Part shown: piece by piece, positions 1-11,033 of the stretch
How positions within the stretch are numbered: position 1 is the first letter of the stretch
How the letters are laid out: every line of letters begins with the position of its first letter
Assembly (NCBI GenBank): GCA_963680875.1
Contig: OY804578.1
Span: 1,674,001-1,738,000, forward strand
Direction: 5' to 3'
Origin: Bathymodiolus brooksi
Lineage: Eukaryota; Mollusca; Bivalvia; Mytilida; Modiolidae
Length of the DNA: 64,000 nt
Translations under genes and position numbers: made by a program
The notes under the pieces: generated by a model
What the model saw: the letters and a program-made list of their open reading frames with translations, nothing else
What the model was told of the DNA's origin: nothing
Databases searched by the model: none

Positions 1-1160
1 TCTGTGTAGTGTTTTGTATTGATATATAGATCTTTAGTTTTCTGTTTAGTGTTTTGTATTGATATATAGATCTTTAGTTTTCTGTGTAGTGTTTTGTATT
101 GATATATAGATCTTTAGTTTTCTGTTTAGTGTTTTGTATTGATATATAGATCTTTAGTTTTCTGCTTAGTGTTTTGTATTGAAATATAGATCGTTAGTTC
201 TCAGTGTAGTGTTTTGTATTGATATATAGATCTTTAGTTTTCTGTGTAGTGTTTTGTACTGATATATAGATCTTTAGTTTTCTGTGTAGTGTTTTGTATT
301 CATATATAGATCTTTAGTTTTCTGTGTAATGTTTTGTATTGATATATAGATCTTTAGTTTTCTGTGTAGTGTTTTGTATTGATATATAGATCTTTAGTTT
401 TCTATATAGTGTTTTGTGTTGATATATAGATCTTTAGTTTTCTGTGTAGTGTTTTGTATTGATATATAGATCTTTAGTTTTATGTGTAGTGTTTTGTATT
501 GATATATAGATCTTTAGTTTTCTGTGTAGTGTTTTGTATTGATATATAGATCTTTAGTTTTCTATGTAGTGTTTTGTATTGATATATAGATCTTTAGGTT
601 TCTGTGTAGTGTTTTGTATTGATATATAGATCTTTAGTTTTCTATGTAGTGTTTTGTATTGATATATAGATCTTTAGTTTTCTGTGTAGTGTTTTGTATT
701 GATAAATAGATCTTTAGTTTTCTGTTTAATGTTTTGTATTGATATATAGATCTTTAGTTTTCTGTGTAATGTTTTGTATTGATATAAAGATCTTTAGTTT
801 TCTATGTAGTGTTTTGTATTGATATATAGATCTTTAGTTTTCTGTTTAGTGTTTTGTATTGATATATAGATCTTTAGTTTTCTCTGTAGTGTTTTGTATT
901 GATATATAGATCTTTAGTTTTCTGTGTAGTGTTTTGTATTGATATATAGATCTTTAGTTTTCTGTGTAGTGTTTTGTATTGATATATAGATCTTTAGTTT
1001 TCAGTGTAATGTTTTGTATTGATATATAGATCTTTAGTTTTCTGTGTAGTGTTTTGTATTGATATATAGATCTTTAGTTTTCTGTGTAGTGTTTTGTATT
1101 GATATATAGATCTTTAGTTTTCTGTGTAGTGTTTTGTATTGATATATATATCTTTAGTTT
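1..1160. repeat. 29-monomer block duplicated at 4678-5837 (shift 4677 bp)
   Basis: The order of variant monomers matches the block at 4678-5837: the GCTT/GAAATATAG monomer (161 and 4838), a TCAG-start monomer, one with GTACTG, one with TTCATATA, the CTATATAG/GTGTTG monomer, an ATGTG monomer, one ending TAGGTTT, and so on to a TCAGTGTAAT monomer (1001 and 5678). The shift is 117 monomers minus three 39-bp units. The copies differ at a few sites, for example GTTTTG against GTATTTTG in the 681/5358 monomer and CTGTTTAG against CTGTGTAG in the 841/5518 monomer. The match fails just after 1160. Confidence 0.85.
81..120. repeat. Reference copy of the consensus 40-bp monomer
   Basis: This copy matches the most common base at every position and sets the numbering used in the other entries. 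Positions 5-16 read TGTAGTGTTTTG; the T run at 12-15 is where most length variants arise. Positions 21-37 read GATATATAGATCTTTAG, which holds a TATATA core and the palindrome AGATCT (28-33, a BglII site with an internal GATC). Positions 35-6 (across the junction) and 7-18 resemble each other at 9 of 12 bases. Frequent variants are T at 6, A at 4, A at 9, C at 19, A at 25, A at 27 and the TCAG start. The consensus has no CpG. Confidence 0.95.
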
Positions 1161-1280
1161 TCTGTGTAGTGTTTTGTTTTGATATATAGATCTTTAGTTT
1201 TATGTGTAGTGTTTTGTATTGATATAGAGATCTTTAGTTTTCTGTGTAGTGTTTTGTATTGATATATAGATCTTTAGTTT

Positions 1281-3119
1281 TCTATGTAGTGTTTTGTATT
1301 GATATATAGATCTTTAGTTTTCTGTGTAGTGTTTTGTATTGATATATAGATCTTTAGTTTTTTGTGTAGTGTTTTGTATTGATATATAGATCTTTAGTTT
1401 TCTGTTTAGTGTTTGTATTGAAATACAGATCGTTAGTTCTCAGTGTAGTGTTTTGTATTGATATATAGATCTTTAGTTTTCTGTGTAGTGTTTTGTATTG
1501 ATATATAGATCTTTAGTTTTCTATGTAGTGTTTTGTATTGATATATAGATCTTTACTTTTCTGTGTAATGTTTTGTATTGATATATAGATCTTTAGTTTT
1601 CTGTGTAGTGTTTTGTATTGATATATAGATCTTTAGTTTTCTGGGTAGTGTTTTGTATTGAGATATAGATCTTTAGTTATCTGTGTAGTGTTTTGTATTG
1701 ATATATAGATCTTTAGTTTTCTGTGTAGTGTTTTGTATTGATATATAGATCTTTAGTTTTCTGTGTAGTGTTTTGTATTGATATATAGATCTTTTGTTTT
1801 CTATGTAGTGTTTTGTATTGATATATAGATCTTTAGTTTTCTGTGTAGTGTTTTGTATTGATATATAGATCTTTAGTTTTCTGTGTAGTGCTTTGTATTG
1901 ATATATAGATCTTTAGTTTTCTGTGTAGTGTTTGGTATTGATATATAGATCTTTAGTTCTCAGTGTAGTGTTTTGTATTGATAAATAGATATTTAGTTTT
2001 CTGTGTAGTGTTTTGTATTGATATATAGATCTTTAGTTTTCTGTGTAGTGTTTTGTATTGATATATAGATCTTTAGTTTTCTGTGTAATGTTTTGTATTG
2101 ATATAAAGATCTTTTGTTTTCTGTGTAATGTTTTGTATTGATATATAGATCTTTAGTTTTCTGTTTAGTGTTTTGTATTGATATATAGATCTTTAGTTTT
2201 CTGTGTAGTGTTTTGTACTGATATATAGATCTTTAGTTTTCTGTGTAGTGTTTTGTATTGATATATAGATCTTTAGTTTTCTGTGTAGTGTTTTGTATTG
2301 ATATATAGATCTTTAGTTTTCTGTTTAATGTTTTGTATTGATATATAGATCTTTAGTTTTCTATGTAGTGTTTTGTATTGATAAATAGATCTTTAGTTTT
2401 CTATGTAGTATTTTGTATTGATATATAGATCTTTAGTTTTCTGTGTAGTGTTTTGTATTGCTATATAGATCTTTAGTTTTCTGTGTAGTGTCTTGTATTG
2501 ATATATAGATCTTTAGTTTTCTGTGTAGTGTTTTGTATTGATATATAGATCTTTAGTTTTCTGTGTAGTATTTTGTATTGATATATAGATCTTTAGTTTT
2601 CTGTGTAGTGTTTTGTATTGATATATAGATCTTTAGTTTTCTGTGTAGTGTTTTGTACTGATATATAGATCTTTAGTTTTCTGTGTAGTGTTTTGTATTG
2701 ATATATAGATCTTTAGTTTTCTGTGTAGTGTGTTGTATTGATATATAGGTCTTTAGTTTTCTGTGTAGTGTTTTGTATTGATATATAGATCTTTAGTTTT
2801 CTGTGTAGTGTTTTGTACTGATATATAGATCTTTAGTTTTCTATGTAGTGTTTAGTATTGATATATAGATCTTTAGTTTTCTATGTAGTGTTTTGTATTG
2901 ATATATAGATCTTTAGTTTTCTGTGTAGTGTTTTGTATTGATATATAGATCTTTAGTTTTCTGTGTAGTGTTTTGTACTGATATATAGATCTTTAGTTTT
3001 CTATGTAGTGTTTAGTATTGATATATAGATCTTTAGTTTTCTATGTAGTGTTTTGTATTGATATATAGATCTTTAGTTTTCTGTGTAGTGTTTTGTATTG
3101 ATATATAGATCTTTAGTTT
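1281..3119. repeat. 46-monomer block duplicated at 8438-10276 (shift 7157 bp)
   Basis: The block contains a 39-bp monomer (1401, partner 8558) and the CTGGGTAG/GAGATATAG monomer (1640, partner 8797), both shifted by 7157 bp (179 monomers minus three 39-bp units). After these come the same variants in the same order: GCTTTG, GTTTGGTATT, TCAG with GATAAATAGATATTTAG, GATATAAAG with CTTTTG, GTACTG, GTATTTTG, TTGCTATA, and a monomer with GTGTTG and ATAGGTC. After about 3119 this copy continues with a CTGTTTAG/CTCTGTAG series that is missing from the 10.3-kb copy. Private differences include GTCTTG near 2490 and GAAATACAG in the 1401 monomer. Confidence 0.8.
2800..3119. repeat. Tandem duplication of a 4-monomer (160-bp) cassette
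   Basis: Two adjacent 160-bp units, 2800-2959 and 2960-3119, each consist of a GTACTG monomer, a CTATGTAGTGTTTAG monomer, a CTATGTAG monomer and a plain monomer. The same doubled cassette recurs near 7.3, 9.95, 11.4, 13.1, 17.4, 21.2, 24.5, 36.2 and 39.8 kb. The duplication is therefore older than the larger HOR copies that carry it. Confidence 0.85.
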
Positions 3120-4677
3120 TCTGTTTAGTGTTTTGTATTGATATATAGATCTTTAGTTTTCTCTGTAGTGTTTTGTATTGATATATAGATCTTTAGTTTT
3201 CTGTGTAGTGTTTTGTATTGATATATAGATCTTTAGTTTTCTGTGTAGGGTTTTGTATTGATATATAGATCTTTAGTTTTCAGTGTAATGTTTTGTATTG
3301 ATATATAGATCTTTAGTTTTCTGTGTAGTGTTTTGTATTGATATATAGATCTTTAGTTTTCTGTGTAGTGTTTTGTATTGATATATAGATCTTTAGTTTT
3401 ATGTGTAGTGTTTTGTATTGATATAGAGATCTTTAGTTTTCTGTGTAGTGTTTTGTATTGATATATAGATCTTTAGCTTTCTGTTTAATGTTTTGTATTG
3501 ATATATAGATCTTTAGTTTTCTATGTAGTGTTTTGTATTGATAAATATATCTTTAGTTTTCTGTGTAGTGTTTTGTATTGATATATAGATCTTTAGTTTT
3601 ATGTGTAGTGTTTTGTATTGATATATAGATCTTTAGTTTTCTGTGTAGTGTTTTGTATTGATATATAGATCTTTAGTTTTCTATGTAGTGTTTTGTATTG
3701 ATATATAGATCTTTAGGTTTCTGTGTAGTGTTTTGTATTGATATATAGATCTTTAGTTTTCTATGTAGTGTTTTGTATTGATATATAGATCTTTAGTTTT
3801 CTGTGTAGTGTTTTGTATTGATTTATAGATCTTTAGTTTTCTGTGTAGTGTTTGGTATTGATATATAGATCTTTAGTTCTCAGTGTAGTGTTTGTATTGA
3901 TAAATAGATCTTTAGTTTTCTGTGTAGTGCTTTGTATTAATATATAGATCTTTAGTTTTCTGTGTAGTGTTTTGTATTGATATATAGATCTTTAGTTTTC
4001 TGTGTAATGTTTTGTATTGATATAAAGATCTTTAGTTTTCTATGTAGTGTTTTGTATTGATATATAGATCTTTAGTTTTCTGTTTAGTGTTTTGTATTGA
4101 TATATAGATCTTTAGTTTTCTCTGTAGTGTTTTGTATTGATATATAGATCTTTAGTTTTCTGTGTAGTGTTTTGTATTGATATATAGATCTTTAGTTTTC
4201 TGTGTAGTGTTTTGTATTGATATATAGATCTTTAGTTTTCTGTGTAGTGTTTTGTATTGATATATAGATCTTTAGTTTTCTGTGTAGTGTTTTGTTTTGA
4301 TATATAGATCTTTAGTTTTATGTGTAGTGTTTTGTATTGATATAGAGATCTTTTGTTTTCTGTGTAGTGTTTTGTATTGATATATAGATCTTTAGTTTTC
4401 TGATTAATGTTTTGTATTGATATATAGATCTTTAGTTTTCTGTGTAGTGTTTTGTATTGATTTATAGATCTTTAGTTTTCTGTGTAGTGTTTGGTATTGA
4501 TATATAGATCTTTAGTTCTCAGTGTAGTGTTTGTATTGATAAATAGATCTTTAGTTTTCTGTGTAGTGTTTTGTATTGATATATAGATCTTTAGTTTTCT
4601 GTGTAGTGTTTTGTATTGATATATAGATCTTTAGTTTTCTGTGTAATGTTTTGTATTGATATAAAGATCTTTAGTTT

Positions 4678-7600
4678 TCTGTGTAGTGTTTTGTATTGAT
4701 ATATAGATCTTTAGTTTTCTGTTTAGTGTTTTGTATTGATATATAGATCTTTAGTTTTCTGTGTAGTGTTTTGTATTGATATATAGATCTTTAGTTTTCT
4801 GTTTAGTGTTTTGTATTGATATATAGATCTTTAGTTTTCTGCTTAGTGTTTTGTATTGAAATATAGATCGTTAGTTCTCAGTGTAGTGTTTTGTATTGAT
4901 ATATAGATCTTTAGTTTTCTGTGTAGTGTTTTGTACTGATATATAGATCTTTAGTTTTCTGTGTAGTGTTTTGTATTCATATATAGATCTTTAGTTTTCT
5001 GTGTAATGTTTTGTATTGATATATAGATCTTTAGTTTTCTGTGTAGTGTTTTGTATTGATATATAGATCTTTAGTTTTCTATATAGTGTTTTGTGTTGAT
5101 ATATAGATCTTTAGTTTTCTGTGTAGTGTTTTGTATTGATATATAGATCTTTAGTTTTATGTGTAGTGTTTTGTATTGATATATAGATCTTTAGTTTTCT
5201 GTGTAGTGTTTTGTATTGATATATAGATCTTTAGTTTTCTATGTAGTGTTTTGTATTGATATATAGATCTTTAGGTTTCTGTGTAGTGTTTTGTATTGAT
5301 ATATAGATCTTTAGTTTTCTATGTAGTGTTTTGTATTGATATATAGATCTTTAGTTTTCTGTGTAGTATTTTGTATTGATAAATAGATCTTTAGTTTTCT
5401 GTTTAATGTTTTGTATTGATATATAGATCTTTAGTTTTCTGTGTAATGTTTTGTATTGATATAAAGATCTTTAGTTTTCTATGTAGTGTTTTGTATTGAT
5501 ATATAGATCTTTAGTTTTCTGTGTAGTGTTTTGTATTGATATATAGATCTTTAGTTTTCTCTGTAGTGTTTTGTATTGATATATAGATCTTTAGTTTTCT
5601 GTGTAGTGTTTTGTATTGATATATAGATCTTTAGTTTTCTGTGTAGTGTTTTGTATTGATATATAGATCTTTAGTTTTCAGTGTAATGTTTTGTATTGAT
5701 ATATAGATCTTTAGTTTTCTGTGTAGTGTTTTGTATTGATATATAGATCTTTAGTTTTCTGTGTAGTGTTTTGTATTGATATATAGATCTTTAGTTTTCT
5801 GTGTAGTGTTTTGTATTGATATATAGATCTTTAGTTTTATGTGTAGTGTTTTGTATTGATATAGAGATCTTTAGTTTTCTGTGTAGTGTTTTGTATTGAT
5901 ATATAGATCTTTAGTTTTCTGTTTAATGTTTTGTATTGATATATAGATCTTTAGTTTTCTATGTAGTGTTTTGTATTGATAAATAGATCTTTAGTTTTCT
6001 ATGTAGTGTTTTGTATTGATATATAGATCTTTAGTTTTCTATGTAGTGTTTTGTATTGATATATAGATCTTTAGTTTTCTGTGTAGTGTTTTGTATTGAT
6101 ATATAGATCTTTAGTTTTCTGTGTAGTGTTTTGTATTGATATATAGATCTTTAGTTTTCTGGGTAGTGTTTTGTATTGAGATATAGATCTTTAGTTATCT
6201 GTGTAGTGTTTTGTATTGATATATAGATCTTTAGTTTTCTGTGTAGTGTTTTGTATTGATATATAGATCTTTAGTTTTCTGTGTAGTGTTTTGTATTGAT
6301 ATATAGATCTTTAGTTTTCTATGTAGTGTTTTGTATTGATATATAGATCTTTAGTTTTCTGTGTAGTGTTTTGTATTGATATATAGATCTTTAGTTTTCT
6401 GTGTAGTGCTTTGTATTGATATATAGATCTTTAGTTTTCTGTGTAGTGTTTGGTATTGATATATAGATCTTTAGTTCTCAGTGTAGTGTTTTGTATTGAT
6501 AAATAGATCTTTAGTTTTCTGTGTAGTGTTTTGTATTGATATATAGATCTTTAGTTTTCTGTGTAGTGTTTTGTATTGATATATAGATCTTTAGTTTTCT
6601 GTGTAATGTTTTGTATTGATATAAAGATCTTTAGTTTTCTGTGTAATGTTTTGTATTGATATATAGATCTTTAGTTTTCTGTTTAGTGTTTTGTATTGAT
6701 ATATAGATCTTTAGTTTTCTGTGTAGTGTTTTGTACTGATATATAGATCTTTAGTTTTCTGTGTAGTGTTTTGTATTGATATATAGATCTTTAGTTTTCT
6801 GTGTAGTGTTTTGTATTGATATATAGATCTTTAGTTTTCTGTTTAATGTTTTGTATTGATATATAGATCTTTAGTTTTCTATGTAGTGTTTTGTATTGAT
6901 AAATAGATCTTTAGTTTTCTATGTAGTATTTTGTATTGATATATAGATCTTTAGTTTTCTGTGTAGTGTTTTGTATTGTTATATAGATCTTTAGTTTTCT
7001 GTGTAGTGTTTTGTATTGATATATAGATCTTTAGTTTTCTGTGTAGTGTTTTGTATTGATATATAGATCTTTAGTTTTCTGTGTAGTATTTTGTATTGAT
7101 ATATAGATCTTTAGTTTTCTGTGTAGTGTTTTGTATTGATATATAGATCTTTAGTTTTCTGTGTAGTGTTTTGTACTGATATATAGATCTTTAGTTTTCT
7201 GTGTAGTGTTTTGTATTTATATATAGATCTTTAGTTTTCTGTGTAGTGTGTTGTATTGATATATAGGTCTTTAGTTTTCTGTGTAGTGTTTTGTATTGAT
7301 ATATAGATCTTTAGTTTTCTGTGTAGTGTTTTGTACTGATATATAGATCTTTAGTTTTCTATGTAGTGTTTAGTATTGATATATATATCTTTGGTTTTCT
7401 ATGTAGTGTTTTGTATTGATATATAGATCTTTAGTTTTCTGTGTAGTGTTTTGTATTGATATATAGATCTTTAGTTTTCTGTGTAGTGTTTTGTACTGAT
7501 ATATAGATCTTTAGTTTTCTATGTAGTGTTTAGTATTGATATATAGATCTTTAGTTTTCTATGTAGTGTTTTGTATTGATATATAGATCTTTAGTTTTCT

Positions 7601-8557
7601 GTGTAGTGTTTTGTATTGATATATAGATCTTTAGTTTTCTGTTTAGTGTTTTGTATTGATATATAGATCTTTAGTTTTCTCTGTAGTGTTTTGTATTGAT
7701 ATATAGATCTTTAGTTTTCTGTGTAGTGTTTTGTATTGATATATAGATCTTTAGTTTTCTGTGTAGTGTTTTGTATTGATATATAGATCTTTAGTTTTCA
7801 GTGTAATGTTTTGTATTGATATATAGATCTTTAGTTTTCTATGTAGTGTTTTGTATTGATATATAGATCTTTAGTTTTCTGTGTAGTGTTTTGTATTGAT
7901 AAATAGATCTTTAGTTTTCTGTTTAATGTTTTGTATTGATATATAGATCTTTAGTTTTCTGTGTAATGTTTTGTATTGATATAAAGATCTTTAGTTTTCT
8001 GTGTAGTGTTTTGTATTGATATATAGATCTTTAGTTTTCAGTGTAATGTTTTGTATTGATATATAGATCTTTAGTTTTCTGTGTAGTGTTTTGTATTGAT
8101 ATATAGATCTTTAGTTTTCTGTGTAGTGTTTTGTATTGATATATAGATCTTTAGTTTTCTGTGTAGTGTTTTGTATTGATATATATATCTTTAGTTTTCT
8201 GTGTAGTGTTTTGTTTTGATATATAGATCTTTAGTTTTATGTGTAGTGTTTTGTATTGATATAGAGATCTTTAGTTTTCTGTGTAGTGTTTTGTATTGAT
8301 ATATAGATCTTTAGTTTTCTGTTTAATGTTTTGTATTGATATATAGATCTTTAGTTTTCTATGTAGTGTTTTGTATTGATAAATAGATCTTTAGTTTTCT
8401 ATGTAGTGTTTTGTATTGATATATAGATCTTTAGTTTTCTATGTAGTGTTTTGTATTGATATATAGATCTTTAGTTTTCTGTGTAGTGTTTTGTATTGAT
8501 ATATAGATCTTTAGTTTTCTGTGTAGTGTTTTGTATTGATATATAGATCTTTAGTTT
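4678..8557. repeat. Long block repeated near 14.75-18.71 kb (shift about 10,073 bp)
   Basis: The CTGGGTAG monomers at 6158 and 16231 are 10,073 bp apart (252 monomers minus seven 39-bp units). The GCTT monomers at 4838 and 14912 are 10,074 bp apart. Downstream of 6158 and 16231 the variant order agrees through the TTGTTATA, GTATTTTG, ATAGGTC and doubled GTACTG/GTTTAG cassettes. The copies are not colinear throughout. A 6-monomer piece present near 5.36-5.6 kb is missing from the second copy. A 6-monomer piece with a 39-bp unit (15992) is present only in the second, so the total length is almost kept. Confidence 0.7.
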
Positions 8558-10596
8558 TCTGTTTAGTGTTTGTATTGAAATATAGATCGTTAGTTCTCAG
8601 TGTAGTGTTTTGTATTGATATATAGATCTTTAGTTTTCTGTGTAGTGTTTTGTATTGATATATAGATCTTTAGTTTTCTATGTAGTGTTTTGTATTGATA
8701 TATAGATCTTTAGTTTTCTGTGTAATGTTTTGTATTGATATATAGATCTTTAGTTTTCTGTGTAGTGTTTTGTATTGATATATAGATCTTTAGTTTTCTG
8801 GGTAGTGTTTTGTATTGAGATATAGATCTTTAGTTATCTGTGTAGTGTTTTGTATTGATATATAGATCTTTAGTTTTCTGTGTAGTGTTTTGTATTGATA
8901 TAGAGATCTTTAGTTTTCTGTGTAGTGTTTTGTATTGATATATAGATCTTTAGTTTTCTATGTAGTGTTTTGTATTGATATATAGATCTTTAGTTTTCTG
9001 TGTAGTGTTTTGTATTGATATATAGATCTTTAGTTTTCTGTGTAGTGCTTTGTATTGATATATAGATCTTTAGTTTTCTGTGTAGTGTTTGGTATTGATA
9101 TATAGATCTTTAGTTCTCAGTGTAGTGTTTTGTATTGATAAATAGATATTTAGTTTTCTGTGTAGTGTTTTGTATTGATATATAGATCTTTAGTTTTCTG
9201 TGTAGTGTTTTGTATTGATATATAGATCTTTAGTTTTCTGTGTAATGTTTTGTATTGATATAAAGATCTTTTGTTTTCTGTGTAATGTTTTGTATTGATA
9301 TATAGATCTTTAGTTTTCTGTTTAGTGTTTTGTATTGATATATAGATCTTTAGTTTTCTGTGTAGTGTTTTGTACTGATATATAGATCTTTAGTTTTCTG
9401 TGTAGTGTTTTGTATTGATATATAGATCTTTAGTTTTCTGTGTAGTGTTTTGTATTGATATATAGATCTTTAGTTTTCTGTTTAATGTTTTGTATTGATA
9501 TATAGATCTTTAGTTTTCTATGTAGTGTTTTGTATTGATAAATAGATCTTTAGTTTTCTATGTAGTATTTTGTATTGATATATAGATCTTTAGTTTTCTG
9601 TGTAGTGTTTTGTATTGCTATATAGATCTTTAGTTTTCTGTGTAGTGTTTTGTATTGATATATAGATCTTTAGTTTTCTGTGTAGTGTGTTGTATTGATA
9701 TATAGATCTTTAGTTTTCTGTGTAGTATTTTGTATTGATATATAGATCTTTAGTTTTCTGTGTAGTGTTTTGTATTGATATATAGATCTTTAGTTTTCTG
9801 TGTAGTGTTTTGTACTGATATATAGATCTTTAGTTTTCTGTGTAGTGTTTTGTATTGATATATAGATCTTTAGTTTTCTGTGTAGTGTGTTGTATTGATA
9901 TATAGGTCTTTAGTTTTCTGTGTAGTGTTTTGTATTGATATATAGATCTTTAGTTTTCTGTGTAGTGTTTTGTACTGATATATAGATCTTTAGTTTTCTA
10001 TGTAGTGTTTAGTATTGATATATAGATCTTTAGTTTTCTATGTAGTGTTTTGTATTGATATATAGATCTTTAGTTTTCTGTGTAGTGTTTTGTATTGATA
10101 TATAGATCTTTAGTTTTCTGTGTAGTGTTTTGTACTGATATATAGATCTTTAGTTTTCTATGTAGTGTTTAGTATTGATATATAGATCTTTAGTTTTCTA
10201 TGTAGTGTTTTGTATTGATATATAGATCTTTAGTTTTCTATGTAGTGTTTTGTATTGATAAATATATCTTTAGTTTTCTGTGTAGTGTTTTGTATTGATA
10301 TATAGATCTTTAGTTTTATGTGTAGTGTTTTGTATTGATATATAGATCTTTAGTTTTCTGTGTAGTGTTTTGTATTGATATATAGATCTTTAGTTTTCTA
10401 TGTAGTGTTTTGTATTGATATATAGATCTTTAGGTTTCTGTGTAGTGTTTTGTATTGATATATAGATCTTTAGTTTTCTATGTAGTGTTTTGTATTGATA
10501 TATAGATCTTTAGTTTTCTGTGTAGTGTTTTGTATTGATATATAGATCTTTAGTTTTCTGTGTAGTGTTTGGTATTGATATATAGATCTTTAGTTC

Positions 10597-11033
10597 TCAG
10601 TGTAGTGTTTGTATTGATAAATAGATCTTTAGTTTTCTGTGTAGTGCTTTGTATTGATATATAGATCTTTAGTTTTCTGTGTAGTGTTTTGTATTGATAT
10701 ATAGATCTTTAGTTTTCTGTGTAGTGTTTTGTATTGATATATAGATCTTTAGTTTTCTGTGTAGTGTGTTGTATTGATATATAGATCTTTAGTTTTCTGT
10801 GTAGTGTTTGGTATTGATATATAGATCTTTAGTTCTCAGTGTAGTGTTTGTATTGATAAATAGATCTTTAGTTTTCTGTGTAGTGCTTTGTATTGATATA
10901 TAGATCTTTAGTTTTCTGTGTAGTGTTTTGTATTGATATATAGATCTTTAGTTTTCTGTGTAGTGTTTTGTATTGATATATAGATCTTTAGTTCTCAGTG
11001 TAGTGTTTGTATTGATAAATAGATCTTTAGTTT
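10597..11033. repeat. Cluster of three 39-bp TCAG monomers at short spacing
   Basis: Three TCAG-start 39-bp monomers (GTTTG in place of GTTTTG, followed by GATAAATAG) begin at 10597, 10836 and 10995, and a fourth at 12074. Spacings are 239, 159 and 1079 bp. Elsewhere the class usually sits 639-719 bp or more apart. The first two follow a GTTTGGTATT monomer as usual; the third follows a plain monomer. All three are followed by a GCTTTG monomer. This looks like a local amplification of a short block in which one copy lost part of its left side. Confidence 0.8.

Noticed and set aside
20..32. Hairpin or cruciform from TGATATATAGATC
   Set aside because: The only perfect palindromes are the 6-bp AGATCT and the short TATATA core; extending either side gives mismatches, so no stable stem is predicted.
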